Assembly: GCA_963822115.1 (NCBI GenBank)
Contig: CAWGGM010000021.1
Coordinates: 124,001-188,000, forward strand
Origin: CAWDXG01 sp963822115
GTDB taxonomy: Bacteria > Myxococcota_A > Polyangia > Polyangiales > Polyangiaceae
Direction of reading: 5' to 3'
Length of the DNA stretch: 64,000 bases
In this document: positions 43,113 through 52,081 of the stretch, in pieces
Position numbering within the stretch: position 1 is the stretch's first letter
How the letters are laid out: each line of letters begins with the position of its first letter
Translations under genes and position numbers: made by a program
The notes under the pieces: model-generated
What the model saw: the letters and a program-made list of their open reading frames with translations, nothing else
Told to the model about the DNA's origin: nothing
Databases searched by the model: none

Positions 43113-44108
43113 ATGACACGGGTCCAGCCGGCAGCGTGGTGCGCAATCCTGGTCGCGGCCCAGCCGGCGCTCGGCGGCTGCGATCGCACCACGCCAGCGC
43201 GAGCCGAAGCCCACAGCGCGATCCCCGCGGCAACACCTTCCCCACAGCCTGCCAAGGCGCCCAGCAACGCATCTGTCGCGATAGCCAAGCGCGATCCGCC
43301 CAAACGCGTGGCGGCCGTCGACCGCAAAGCCTACGGGTGGCTGGGCGGTCCCGACGCGCACGCTCCCCAGCCGGTCGATACACTTCAGGCGCGCTTTCCG
43401 GCGCCGGAGGGCTATCGGCGAGTGCAGCTGTCCGCTGGCAGTTTCGGAGCGTGGCTGCGCGCGCTTCCGCTCGCGGCCCAGGGCACGCCGGTGGTCAGCT
43501 ACTCGGGAAAGGTGCTGCATCCCGCGGACGATCCGCGCATCGCGGCGGTCGTGGCCATCGACGTCGGCAAGGCGGACCTGCAGCAGTGCGCCGACGCGGT
43601 CATCCGCATGAACGCCGAGTGGCTCTGGTCCAGGGGGCGCCGCGATATGAGCTATCGCGCCGCGAGCGGCACGGCGCTGCCCTTCTCGCGCTGGGCGCGG
43701 GGCGAGCGCGTGTTCGCAAAGGGCGCCAGCATCCACTGGCAGGCTGCCGCCCGGCCGGCACACGACCACCGGACCTTCCGCCACTATCTGGACGCGGTCT
43801 TCGCCTGGGCCAACACGGTCAGCGTGGCGCGGCAGGCCAGGTCCGTGAAGCCCGCAGATCTCGCGCCCGGCGATTTCTTCATCATGCCAGGCAACCCAGG
43901 TCACGCCGTGCTGGTGCTGGATGTGGCGCGTGACGCGCAAGGACAGCGCGTTGCCCTGCTGGGTCAGAGCTACATGCCCGCACAGAGCTTCCAGGTACTG
44001 CGCCCACACGCTCACGCCGTCTGGTTTTCAATGAAGTTGAACGAGCCGGTCGTGACGCCCTTCTGGGAACCGTTTCCCTGGACGACGCTGAAACGGCTGG
44101 GCGACTGA
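43113..44108 (+). CDS. DUF4846 lipoprotein
   Basis: A 331-residue protein. The N-terminal signal ends AALGGC-like (QPALGGCDR), a lipobox. Past a Pro/Ala linker, residues about 70-325 match the DUF4846 plan: FPAPEGYRRVQLSAGSFGAWLR, then ADAVIRMNAEWLWSRGR, and PGDFFIMPGNPGHAVLVLDV near the end. The last block, with His in GHAV, looks like a papain-like/NlpC-type core, but catalysis is unproven. The start follows the dehydrogenase stop by 17 bp. Confidence 0.78.
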   Translation: MTRVQPAAWCAILVAAQPALGGCDRTTPARAEAHSAIPAATPSPQPAKAPSNASVAIAKRDPPKRVAAVDRKAYGWLGGPDAHAPQPVDTLQARFPAPEGYRRVQLSAGSFGAWLRALPLAAQGTPVVSYSGKVLHPADDPRIAAVVAIDVGKADLQQCADAVIRMNAEWLWSRGRRDMSYRAASGTALPFSRWARGERVFAKGASIHWQAAARPAHDHRTFRHYLDAVFAWANTVSVARQARSVKPADLAPGDFFIMPGNPGHAVLVLDVARDAQGQRVALLGQSYMPAQSFQVLRPHAHAVWFSMKLNEPVVTPFWEPFPWTTLKRLGD

Positions 44109-44192
44109 CGACGAGCGACAGAAGTCAGCGCCGGCGAGCCGGCGTGCAGGTAGCGACTCGACTACTCGCCGCCCAGCCCCCAGACTAGTAGC

Positions 44193-45227
44193 ATGGGCCT
44201 CAAGCTCGCCTCGGCTCGTTCGCTGCGGGGTCCCGGGTCGCCAGAACTGGGACTCGCTTCGGCGCCCAGGTCGCGGCTCGGGCCGGTGCTTCTGGGCATC
44301 CTGCTCGGCAGCGGGTTCATCGCGCTCAAGGGCGGCGCGTCGTGGATGATGCTCTCCGCGTCCATGCTGGGCGGGCTGGTCGTCGTGCTCGCGGTCGTGG
44401 CGGGCCTCACACGGCGCAGGCTGCGTCTCGACGGCTCGATGTTGATCCTCGAAGGCAGCGTGTTCGGTCTGCGCCGCGTATCGGGGAGGCTCGATCACAA
44501 CCGGCGGGTGTGGATTGGCTCGACGTCGGGGCAGGCGCACTCGCCCTATCGGCGGCGCGTGCCCGTCGAGATCCGCATCGTCGGCGAGCGCGGGCGGCTG
44601 ACCTGGCACGTGGGCGGGAGCACTGCGGCAGCGCGCGAGCTGGAGCTGCTCCGCGAGTTTCTGCCCCGCGCGGGCGTGAAGCTGCTTCGAGACGACGCAG
44701 TCCTCGCGGGCGGCGTCGACGTGAGTCACAACGCGGAGCGCACGCTGCTGTCGTGGCGGGCCCGGCTGCCGACCACGGGGCGCCGCGGAATCGCGTTTCT
44801 GGCGCTGCTCCTGGTGCTGCTCGTCGGGTTGACGAGCGTGCCGGGACAGAGCCCGGTCGTGGCCACCATCCATCTGTCGGTGCTGCTCGGGACGGCGCTT
44901 TCGTTGGCGATCGTGGCTGTGCGTGCGAGGCGCGCACGGGCCAGCATCGAGGTCAGCGATCAGGGCTGGAACCTCGTGCGAAGTGGCCTGTTTTCCGCAC
45001 ATCGCTACGTGGGCGGCAGGGCGCGACTGCCCGGTCGCGTCATCGGACTGCACGGCAGCCTGCCGCTGGAGACATCGCTGGAGCTCGAGCAAGGGGCCGC
45101 TCGTGTGCTCGATCCGGCGGAGCTTTCGCCGCCCGAGATGCGCTGGCTGGCAGCCCGCGTCGTCGATCGCCTGGAGCGGGACTACCACAGCGAACCGCGC
45201 CACGGCGCCGCACGACTCGTCATCTAG
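44193..45227 (+). CDS. Hypothetical membrane protein
   Basis: A 344-residue protein, not recognised. Two pairs of hydrophobic segments (about 28-70 and 200-245) are separated by a soluble beta-rich region that begins RRLRLDGSMLILEGSVFGLRR and contains WIGSTSGQAHSPYRRR. A second soluble part (SIEVSDQGWNLVRSGLF) repeats the theme, so the protein may be an internal duplication of a PH-like membrane domain. Its stop shares a CTAG with the convergent kinase gene. A small hairpin (CGCCGGC/GCCGGCG) precedes it. Confidence 0.6.
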   Translation: MGLKLASARSLRGPGSPELGLASAPRSRLGPVLLGILLGSGFIALKGGASWMMLSASMLGGLVVVLAVVAGLTRRRLRLDGSMLILEGSVFGLRRVSGRLDHNRRVWIGSTSGQAHSPYRRRVPVEIRIVGERGRLTWHVGGSTAAARELELLREFLPRAGVKLLRDDAVLAGGVDVSHNAERTLLSWRARLPTTGRRGIAFLALLLVLLVGLTSVPGQSPVVATIHLSVLLGTALSLAIVAVRARRARASIEVSDQGWNLVRSGLFSAHRYVGGRARLPGRVIGLHGSLPLETSLELEQGAARVLDPAELSPPEMRWLAARVVDRLERDYHSEPRHGAARLVI

Positions 45228-48200
45228 CTGCCCGATCGATCCTTCGCCGGATCCGGGACGTGGCTGGCGCGCCAGGCCCTGGCCAGCTCGAGCGTTCGCG
45301 CGTTGTCGCGCACGTTCTCGACGAAGCTCCGGCGCAGCGAGGGATCGCGGATCCTGGCAGCCCGTTCGAGTACACGGCTCTGCGCGGTTGCTATCGCAAG
45401 ACGTGCCCCGGGGCCGTCGCCGAGAGCATGCAGGGTCTCGGCCAGCACAAGGTGCAGGAGCGAGTCGCCGCCTTCGATCTCGCCGCTCGCGCGCACGAGA
45501 TCGAGCGCCGCGTTGATCGCGGCGAGCGCTTCCTCCGCCCGTCCCTGGTAGAGGCGCGCCTGCGCCAACGTGGCGAGCCCCATCGGCACGACCGGCGGCG
45601 CTGCCTCCCGGGCCAGCGCGACGCCCTCGGTCGCCTCGACCGCCGCCTGTTCGTACTGATCGGCGAGCAGGTGGATGCACGCAAGGTAGATACGACCGGC
45701 GGCTTCGAGCCGCACATCCTGTTGCGCGGCGAACGTGTCGATCGCCTCGCGCTCGATCCTGATTCCGTCGTCGACCCGACCGAGATGCGCCACCACCAGG
45801 CCAAGGTTGTGCCGGGCCGCGGCAGCGGGATGCGCGAGCCCACCGCGGTCGGCCGCTTGCAGAGCGGCAGCGAGCGCCCGCTCCGCTTCGCTGTAGGCTC
45901 CGAGCTCCATGTACGCATAGCCGACGCTGACGGACTCGTTGAGCGCTCGGCGCAGGTCCCCCGCGTGCTCGTAGTGTGCGAGCGCCGCACGCTCCTGCTC
46001 CAGATACTCGCTCAGATCACCAACGTGAAGCGCCTCGATCGCGGCGAAGATGCACAGCCACGCCTGGGTCACGGGGCTCTGCTGCTCCAGGGCGCTCTGC
46101 GCGCGCACAGCCGAAACCAGCTCGGTCGCCTGCGTCCGCTCACCGGCCAGGAGCAGGCCCACGGCTGCGCGCAGCGCCGCGATCGCCCAGGCGTCCGGCG
46201 CCTGCACATCGCCCAACGCGAGCAGCTCCCGCGCAATATGCTCGAGCTCGGCAGGGCGGCCAAGCCGCTGGTGGAGCAACGCCAGCTCGGCAGCGGCGTG
46301 GCAGTAGCGGGCACTTCCCCGCGGCAGAAGCTGGATGGCGTGCTTCGCCGCACGCTCGGCGTGATCCGGAGCGCCGCGCCAGCGCTCGGCCTCCGCCAGC
46401 ACCAAGAGCAGCGCGCCGAGCACTTCGCCCTCCGCTTCGCAGGCAATGCCGCGCTCGGCGCGCTCGGCGGCCGCGTCGAAGTCACTGGCGTCGAGCGCGC
46501 TCTCGGCGGCCGCGAGCCACCACGGCACGGCGCGCGCGCGCTCGCCGCCCTGCTCGAAATGCGCGGCCAACAGCGACGCATCGCTCTCGCCGACGCTTTC
46601 GAGCCATTGCGCAGCCAGGCGATGACCGAGCCGGCGGTCGGCGTCGGTGAGCATGGCGTAGGCCGCCTCGCGCACCAGCGCGTGGCGGAACCTGTACTCG
46701 GCTTCTCCGGAAAAGCGCGACTCGTCGCGTGCCGCGATCACTTCGCGCGCTTCGAGCTCGGCGAGCAGATGGCGGGCTTGTTCGGCGTGGGCCGGCCCGC
46801 CCAGAAGAGCCACTACGCCGCCCAGCCACGCTACCTGTCCGAACACGCTCGCGGCGCGCAGCACGCGGCGCGCCGGCGGCTCCATCGCTTCAAGCCGGCT
46901 CTGCACCATGGCCAGCACGGTCTCGGGCAGCGCGGCAAACCGACCTTCGGCCTGCGCGCGGATCAGCTCCTCCAGAAAGAAGGAGTTGCCCCCGGCGCGG
47001 TCGACAATGCGTTCGATGGCGGCTGCGTCCAGGCCGTCGCCCAGCATCTTGCGCGCCAGCCCTAGAGCGGCGCGGCGGCTCAACTCGCCGACCCGGAGCT
47101 TGTGCACGCCGTGCTCGCTCCACAGGTGGGGGAACCGCTCGTCCACTTCGGGGCGCGCCAGCGTTACGACCATCAGCGGCAGCTCGCGCGCACTGCGCAG
47201 CGCGGCGCCCACCAGCTTGACCGTCGGCAGATCGCCCCACTGCAGGTCCTCGAGCACCAGCACGACGAAGTGCGCCGAGCACTCGGCCGTCACGAAGTCC
47301 TCCCATGCGCGGCGGATCTGGTCGCTCATCAACATCGCATCCTGACGCGCGGCCTGGAGCTGGACGCTGACGTTGCCGGCGAACGGCACACCGCATGTTT
47401 CTGCCAGAAACTCCGTGACCCGCCCGCGCTCGCTCTCGGGCACGCGACGCCCGACGCGCAGCGCCAGCTTGCGCTGCTGCACATCGGCTGGCTCGTCGTT
47501 CGCCATGTGGCTGGCGCGGCGCAGCACCTGCGCCAACAGGCCGAACGGTGAGCCTGCGCGCATCGAGTCGCCGCGCGCGATCCACACCTCGACGTCGTCG
47601 CCGCCGGATTCGAGCTTGTTGACCAGCTCGTAGCGGATGCGCGACTTCCCGATACCGGCTGGACCGGTGATCACCACGGCGCGCGAGACCGGTTCCTCGA
47701 TGCACTCGGCGGCCAGCTCTTCAAGCATTCCGAGCTCGCGCTCGCGGCCCACGCAAGGACTTGGCTTGCCCAGCAGCAGGCGCGCCGGCGCCACCTCGCG
47801 CTCCCCCTGAAGCGTCATCCCGCGGCCGTCGCTGCTGGTCTGGAAACGGGGCGGCAGGAGCCCCGACGTGACGTCGTCGATGCGCACGCGGCCCGGCGCG
47901 ATCTCGAGCGCCAGCAGCCTTGCCGCGCGGTCGACGACCTCGCCAAACGGAAGCCGGCCCGCGGCGACGCCCCAGCCTGTCGACAGCGCCATCGGCGCAC
48001 CGGGCAGCGCGGCGCGGAAATCGAGTGCGCAGCGCGCGGCGCGCGACGCCTGGTCGCTGGCAGCCTCGTGTCCGGTCAGCGTCAGTACCAGCGAGTTGTC
48101 CGCCAACGGCTCCAGTCGCGCGCCGTAGACCTCGGCGCGCGCGCGCAGTCCGAATAGCAGATCGTCGAGGCCAGCAGCGGACAGCGTGTCGTCGGAGTGC

Positions 48201-49135
48201 CCGTAGGCCTGTCCCACGAGTATCGCGCTCAACACGACGCGCTCGTCGCTGGTGAGGGCGGGCGCGCGGACCGAGGGAGCGCCACCCGGCGCGAGCGACT
48301 CGCCCAGTGCCTCGAGCGCAGCGACAAGCTGGGCACCATCGGAAAAGCGCGCGTCCGGCTCCTTCTCGAGCATGCGTTCCACGAGCCGATCCACGTCGCG
48401 CGGCACGTCGGGGCGGAGCTCGCGCACGCGCGGCGCGTCGTCCAGCACGATCTTGGCGAGCACCGCCAGGATCTGGTCGCCCCAGAACGCCTCGCGTCCC
48501 GTCAGGCATTCGAACAGCACACAGCCCAGCGAGAAGATGTCCGCAGCCGCGCGGATATCGCCGAGCCCGCGCGCTTGTTCTGGCGCCATGTAGCCCAGCG
48601 TGCCAAGCGGGACGCCGAGCCGCGTCAGCGTGATCGCCTGCTCGGTGTTGAACCGCACCCGGGCGAGCCCGAAGTCGAGGACCTTGAGGCGATCGACGCG
48701 GCCATCGACGAGAAACAGGTTGGCGGGCTTGAGGTCGCGGTGCACGACACCCTGCGCGTGTGCCAGCGCGAGCGCGGCTGCGGCCTGCCGCATCACGGAA
48801 AGGCTCTCGTCCATCGTCAGCCCGGTGCGTGAAAGCCGCGTGGCGAGGTCTTCGCCCTCGAGCCACTCCATCGCCAGGTAGTAGCGATTCGACGGGTCGA
48901 CGCCGTGAGCCACGTACCGCACCACGTTCGGATGGCGGAGCTCGGCGAGTACGCGCGCCTCCCGCGCGAAGCGGGTGCGCCGCCCCTGGTCCCAGGCGGT
49001 CTCGTCGCGCAGCAGCTTGAGCGCGACATCGCCGCCTCCCTGCCTGTCGCGCGCCCGGAAGACCACGCCCATCCCGCCTTCGCCGGCGAGCTCGATCAGC
49101 TCGAACCTGTCCGCGACCAGATCGCCGGCCCGCAT
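45224..49135 (-). CDS. Ser/Thr kinase - cyclase-like - AAA ATPase - TPR signalling protein
   Basis: A 1303-residue multidomain protein. Kinase (about 8-270) with GEGGMGVVFRARD, catalytic Lys in VALKLL, HRDLKPANLF and DFGLAR. Next, residues about 300-440 (LSAILVGQAYG, VDRAARLLALEIAPGRV) look like a degenerate class III nucleotidyl-cyclase homology domain. A STAND/AAA-type ATPase follows with Walker A GPAGIGKSR near residue 490 and Walker B-like FVVLVLEDLQWGD. The last about 500 residues are helical repeats of TPR type. The architecture resembles PknK-like regulators of complex bacteria. No membrane helix is seen. Input is unknown. The 3' end overlaps the convergent gene by CTAG. Confidence 0.9.
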   Translation of the reverse strand: MRAGDLVADRFELIELAGEGGMGVVFRARDRQGGGDVALKLLRDETAWDQGRRTRFAREARVLAELRHPNVVRYVAHGVDPSNRYYLAMEWLEGEDLATRLSRTGLTMDESLSVMRQAAAALALAHAQGVVHRDLKPANLFLVDGRVDRLKVLDFGLARVRFNTEQAITLTRLGVPLGTLGYMAPEQARGLGDIRAAADIFSLGCVLFECLTGREAFWGDQILAVLAKIVLDDAPRVRELRPDVPRDVDRLVERMLEKEPDARFSDGAQLVAALEALGESLAPGGAPSVRAPALTSDERVVLSAILVGQAYGHSDDTLSAAGLDDLLFGLRARAEVYGARLEPLADNSLVLTLTGHEAASDQASRAARCALDFRAALPGAPMALSTGWGVAAGRLPFGEVVDRAARLLALEIAPGRVRIDDVTSGLLPPRFQTSSDGRGMTLQGEREVAPARLLLGKPSPCVGRERELGMLEELAAECIEEPVSRAVVITGPAGIGKSRIRYELVNKLESGGDDVEVWIARGDSMRAGSPFGLLAQVLRRASHMANDEPADVQQRKLALRVGRRVPESERGRVTEFLAETCGVPFAGNVSVQLQAARQDAMLMSDQIRRAWEDFVTAECSAHFVVLVLEDLQWGDLPTVKLVGAALRSARELPLMVVTLARPEVDERFPHLWSEHGVHKLRVGELSRRAALGLARKMLGDGLDAAAIERIVDRAGGNSFFLEELIRAQAEGRFAALPETVLAMVQSRLEAMEPPARRVLRAASVFGQVAWLGGVVALLGGPAHAEQARHLLAELEAREVIAARDESRFSGEAEYRFRHALVREAAYAMLTDADRRLGHRLAAQWLESVGESDASLLAAHFEQGGERARAVPWWLAAAESALDASDFDAAAERAERGIACEAEGEVLGALLLVLAEAERWRGAPDHAERAAKHAIQLLPRGSARYCHAAAELALLHQRLGRPAELEHIARELLALGDVQAPDAWAIAALRAAVGLLLAGERTQATELVSAVRAQSALEQQSPVTQAWLCIFAAIEALHVGDLSEYLEQERAALAHYEHAGDLRRALNESVSVGYAYMELGAYSEAERALAAALQAADRGGLAHPAAAARHNLGLVVAHLGRVDDGIRIEREAIDTFAAQQDVRLEAAGRIYLACIHLLADQYEQAAVEATEGVALAREAAPPVVPMGLATLAQARLYQGRAEEALAAINAALDLVRASGEIEGGDSLLHLVLAETLHALGDGPGARLAIATAQSRVLERAARIRDPSLRRSFVENVRDNARTLELARAWRASHVPDPAKDRSGS

Positions 49136-49233
49136 GAGCCTTCACATGCTAGCGCCAAACCCGCAGCCTGGATCGGGCCGGTTCCGGAAATACTTCGGGA
49201 CTTTCCTGCTCCGGCAGTACAAACGTGCCAGCC

Positions 49234-50505
49234 ATGGCCACGCGCCGGCGGAAGTCCGCGCCCAAGCAGGAAGTCGAAACGCCCGAACGCGCCGAGCGGC
49301 GGGCGCTGAGCCACGTCGGCGGCGCGGTCGAGCTCAGCGGCGGCAGCGATCGCGAGCGCAGCGCGCTGGAGCAGGCGCTCGACGTGACCGCAGACGAGCA
49401 GGCCGTAATGGCGCACGTCCACGGATTCCACAGCTATCCGGCGCGGCTGCATCCGCTCACCGCGAACGGCTTGATCGAGAAGCTGACACGGGCGAATGCG
49501 CGGGTGCTCGATCCGTTCTGCGGCAGCGGCACCGTGCTGGTCGAGGCGCGCTTGCTCGGGCGTCAGGCGTTCGGCGTCGACGCGAACCCGCTCGCGGTCG
49601 AGCTGGCCTGGCTCAAGACGCGCAGCCTGCCGCCCCGGCGGTGCGCCGAGCTCCTGGCCGCCGCACGCCAGGTGGCCGACGGCGCCGAGACCCGCCGCAA
49701 GGCGAAGGCGGGACCCACGCGACGCTACGACGAAAGCGACCGCCAGCTGTTCGACGTGCACGTGTTGCTCGAGCTGGACGGGCTCAAGGCCGGCATCGAC
49801 GCGCTGGAGAGCAGCGAGGATCTGAAGCGCGCGCTCAGGCTGGTGCTCTCGTCGCTGCTCACCAAGGTGAGCCGTCGCCCAGGCGACACCACCACGCGTC
49901 GTGTCAGCAATCGGCGCCTGGCCGGCGGCTACACGATCAAGCTGTTTTTCCGCAAGGCCGAGGAGCTGGAACGGCGGCTTTCCGAGTTCACCGAGCACGT
50001 CCCACGGCGCACCCCGGATGCGCGCGTCGCGCTTGGCGACGCGCGCGACCTCGGCCACGTCCGCCCCGCGTCCATCGACTTGGTGTTGAGCTCGCCACCG
50101 TACCCGGGCGTGTACGATTACATCGAGCACCACGCGACGCGGCTCGGCTGGCTCGGCCTCGACGCCGGCGGGTTCGCGAAGAAGGAAATCGGTTCGCGCC
50201 GCAACCTGTCGCGGCTGCCCCACACCGAAGCACTCCAACGCTGGCAGCGGGAGTTCGGCGCGTGCCTCGACGAGATGGCGCGCGTCGTGACTCCGGACGG
50301 ACGGATCGCGCTGGTGATCGCCGACTCCGTGCTCGGCGGCCGCGCCGTCTTCGCTGACGAGCTGCTCGCCCGCCTTGCGCCGCACGCGCGGCTCGATGTC
50401 AGAGCGGTCGCATCGCAGCCCCGCCCCTACTTCCACGCGCCGACCGCGTCGGCCTTCCGCCGTCGCCCACGCCGCGAGCACGTCGTGCTGCTGGCGCGAG
50501 CGTAG
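49234..50505 (+). CDS. DNA methyltransferase-like protein (SPPY type), orphan
   Basis: A 423-residue SAM-dependent methyltransferase. HSYPARLHPLTANGLIEKL precedes motif I LDPFCGSGTVLVEA; motif IV is SSPPYPGVYDYIEHH, the (S/D/N)PP(Y/F/W) catalytic motif of amino-methylating enzymes. The HSYPAR start is typical of DNA N4-cytosine/N6-adenine methylases. Motif order I...IV with a long insert between may hold the target-recognition region. No restriction endonuclease is adjacent, so it is an orphan, or acts on RNA instead. GTG at 49225 is an alternative start. Confidence 0.75.
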   Translation: MATRRRKSAPKQEVETPERAERRALSHVGGAVELSGGSDRERSALEQALDVTADEQAVMAHVHGFHSYPARLHPLTANGLIEKLTRANARVLDPFCGSGTVLVEARLLGRQAFGVDANPLAVELAWLKTRSLPPRRCAELLAAARQVADGAETRRKAKAGPTRRYDESDRQLFDVHVLLELDGLKAGIDALESSEDLKRALRLVLSSLLTKVSRRPGDTTTRRVSNRRLAGGYTIKLFFRKAEELERRLSEFTEHVPRRTPDARVALGDARDLGHVRPASIDLVLSSPPYPGVYDYIEHHATRLGWLGLDAGGFAKKEIGSRRNLSRLPHTEALQRWQREFGACLDEMARVVTPDGRIALVIADSVLGGRAVFADELLARLAPHARLDVRAVASQPRPYFHAPTASAFRRRPRREHVVLLARA

Positions 50506-50511
50506 CCGCGG

Positions 50512-50859
50512 TCAGTCCTTCTTCACGGGCGCGTAGCGCATCACGTGCACCGGCTCCATCGTCACGAGCCCTTCACCCACCATCTCGTCGAGGATGGGCA
50601 GGAGCTTTTCGTCGATCATCTCCTGCGTGTCGACCACCTCGACGAGCACCGGAAGGTCCTCGCTGAGCCTCAGCACGTGCGCCGTGTGCAGGACGCTGCG
50701 CGCGCCGAAACCCTCCACACCGTGGAACACGCTGGCACCCGCGAAACCTTCCTTTCGCAAGCGCTCGATCAGCGCGGTCGTCAGCGCCTGATGGTGCCAC
50801 CTGTCGCTCTCCCCGATGAAAATCCTCACCAGGGTCTGCATTCCATCCAGGACCCGCAT
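50512..50859 (-). CDS. DUF190 (PII-like) protein of the fluoride operon
   Basis: A 115-residue protein. The ATG at 50857-50859 has a perfect AGGAGG ribosome-binding site, so the upstream frame is not used. The sequence LVRIFIGESDRWHHQALTTALIERLRKEGFAGASVFHG is typical of DUF190, a PII-like fold often encoded beside crcB. It lies 28 bp downstream of crcB and should be under the same fluoride riboswitch. Molecular role is unknown; a regulator of the channel is plausible. Confidence 0.85.
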   Translation of the reverse strand: MRVLDGMQTLVRIFIGESDRWHHQALTTALIERLRKEGFAGASVFHGVEGFGARSVLHTAHVLRLSEDLPVLVEVVDTQEMIDEKLLPILDEMVGEGLVTMEPVHVMRYAPVKKD

Positions 50860-50887
50860 CGTGCCCTCCTTGCGCCCAGGCTCCATT

Positions 50888-51271
50888 CTAGGTTCCCACA
50901 AACCAGCGTCCCACGACAAAGCCGAGAGCGCCGCCCACGAGACAGAGAACGACGGTCACCGCGATGTTGACCGCTGCCAGCCCAGCTGCGCCGTTGCGGT
51001 AGAGCTCCAGCGTCTCGTAGTTGAACGTCGAATACGTGGTGAGCCCTCCCATCATGCCGGTCGTGAGCAGCAGGCGCGTCGTCGGCCCAATCAGCGTCGA
51101 GGTGAGCCCGATAGTCATGATGGCGGCAATCAGGAACGACCCGGCGAAGTTGACCGTGAGCGTCCCGAAAGGAAACGCCGGCCCAAACAATCGCCCCATG
51201 CCGAGCGAGACCAGATAGCGCAGGCCCCCACCCATCGCGCTACCGAGACAGACCCAGAGGAATCGAACCAT
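50888..51271 (-). CDS. crcB: Fluoride channel CrcB/Fluc
   Basis: A 127-residue protein with four hydrophobic helices. Family motifs are visible: GSAMGGGLRYLVS, FPFGTLTVNFAGSFLI (GT.xvN..Gsf), and TTGMMGGLTTYSTFNYET, containing the conserved phenylalanine/threonine region lining the fluoride pore. The protein works as a dual-topology dimer exporting fluoride. The ATG at 51269-51271 is used; upstream the frame runs into the riboswitch. GGGAGAAG lies just before it. Confidence 0.93.
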   Translation of the reverse strand: MVRFLWVCLGSAMGGGLRYLVSLGMGRLFGPAFPFGTLTVNFAGSFLIAAIMTIGLTSTLIGPTTRLLLTTGMMGGLTTYSTFNYETLELYRNGAAGLAAVNIAVTVVLCLVGGALGFVVGRWFVGT

Positions 51272-51309
51272 CGCTTCTCCCGTGCTGGGCGCGAGGGGCT
51301 CCTCGAAGA

Positions 51310-51344
51310 GACTCCTACGGCGCCACCGACCTTCCGTAGGAGTC
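51310..51344 (-). promoter_or_regulatory. Expression-platform hairpin of the fluoride riboswitch
   Basis: GACTCCTACGG (the 3' end of the aptamer) is perfectly complementary to CCGTAGGAGTC 13 bases later. The aptamer's P1 3' strand therefore has a rival partner: when fluoride holds the aptamer this hairpin cannot form; without fluoride it can and would block expression of crcB. The lack of a T-run leaves open whether it stops transcription or acts on translation. Confidence 0.65.
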
Positions 51345-51391
51345 ATTGGCCACCCGATGCGGGTCGCGGTTGTCGGCGGACTCCACCGCCA
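51334..51391 (-). promoter_or_regulatory. Fluoride riboswitch (crcB motif) aptamer
   Basis: The minus strand reads GGCGGTGGAGTCCGCC, then AACCGC, a small ACCCG/CGGGT hairpin, and GCCAATGACTCCTAC. These blocks follow the crcB consensus (GGnGATGGnGTnCGCC, AACCGC, GCTGATGACnCCTAC) in order and spacing. GGAGTC pairs with GACTCC, and GGCGG with CCGCC, so covariation with the consensus is kept. It lies 62 bp upstream of crcB. Confidence 0.88.
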
Positions 51392-51572
51392 TCGAGCGCC
51401 CAAGCTAGAACAGATGCGCAGGACGCTTCAAGCCAACGTGTGGCGTTCGTGCGTCCATCGTGCCCCTATGTGGCATCCGAGCACACCCTTCAACCTCCCG
51501 AAACCGCGGCGGAATCAGCCAAACACACGATCGCGTATCTGGAACGGTTCCTGCTTTGGAGGCGGCCCAGAG

Positions 51573-52037
51573 GTGGTCGTGGTCGAGCTGGCATGCGACA
51601 AGGCGAAACCCATCAGCAACGCCAACACTCCCATTCCCAGGGCAAAGCCGCGCAGGGTGGTTGTGGTCGCGGAGGATGACTACGCGCTCCGGACGCTGGT
51701 TTCGGACGTGCTGTCGTTCAACGGCTTCACGGTGTACGAGGTCGGCAACGGGATGGAGCTGACCGCCGCCGTGGAGAGGCTGGGATCCCACGGTGCTCCG
51801 CCGGAACTGATCGTGACCGACATCGACATGCCGCGGCGGGATGGGCTGACGGCTATCGCAGCACTGGGGGGCGCGGAGCTCCCCATCCCGTTCATCGTCA
51901 TCACCGCGTTCGCCAGCGACGACGCGCGGCTCCGGGCAACCAGTCTCGGCGCAGCCGCCGTATTGAGCAAGCCGTTCAGTCTGGAGCAGCTGAGCGCTCT
52001 GGCGCTGAAGCTCACGCGTCGTGACGCACTGTGCTGA
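51573..52037 (+). CDS. Single-domain response regulator (receiver only)
   Basis: A 154-residue protein; I use the GTG at 51573 because GGAGG lies about ten bases before it. Longer in-frame starts would run into the crcB leader. The receiver has the acidic pair AEDDYAL, acceptor Asp in IVTDIDMPRRDG, and Lys in LSKPFS. There is a short N-terminal extension and no output domain, so it acts by protein contact, as CheY/DivK-type proteins do. No kinase is adjacent. It is 44 bp upstream of the DUF2267 gene. Confidence 0.82.
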   Translation: MVVVELACDKAKPISNANTPIPRAKPRRVVVVAEDDYALRTLVSDVLSFNGFTVYEVGNGMELTAAVERLGSHGAPPELIVTDIDMPRRDGLTAIAALGGAELPIPFIVITAFASDDARLRATSLGAAAVLSKPFSLEQLSALALKLTRRDALC

Positions 52038-52081
52038 AGGCCACGGCATGGATGCTGCAAGGCCGACGCAGGGGCAAATCC

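Larger units (their letters stand above)
51272..51572. other. 301-bp divergent regulatory region: crcB leader and receiver-gene promoter
   Basis: Holds the fluoride riboswitch leader on the minus strand and the upstream region of the plus-strand receiver gene. On the minus strand TTGAAG (51426-51431) and TAGCTT (51402-51407), 18 bp apart, could be the crcB promoter just above the aptamer (weak match). I see no other gene. Confidence 0.5.

Noticed and set aside
44129..44144. Small CGCCGGC hairpin as a terminator
   Set aside because: Two-base loop and no T-run; too common in GC-rich DNA to call.
44342..47065. A 907-codon plus-strand open frame
   Set aside because: Antisense to the large kinase gene and out of frame with the membrane protein gene; no recognisable domain.
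51282..51572. Longer N-terminus of the receiver protein
   Set aside because: It would overlap the crcB leader and aptamer, and a well-placed GGAGG precedes the GTG at 51573.
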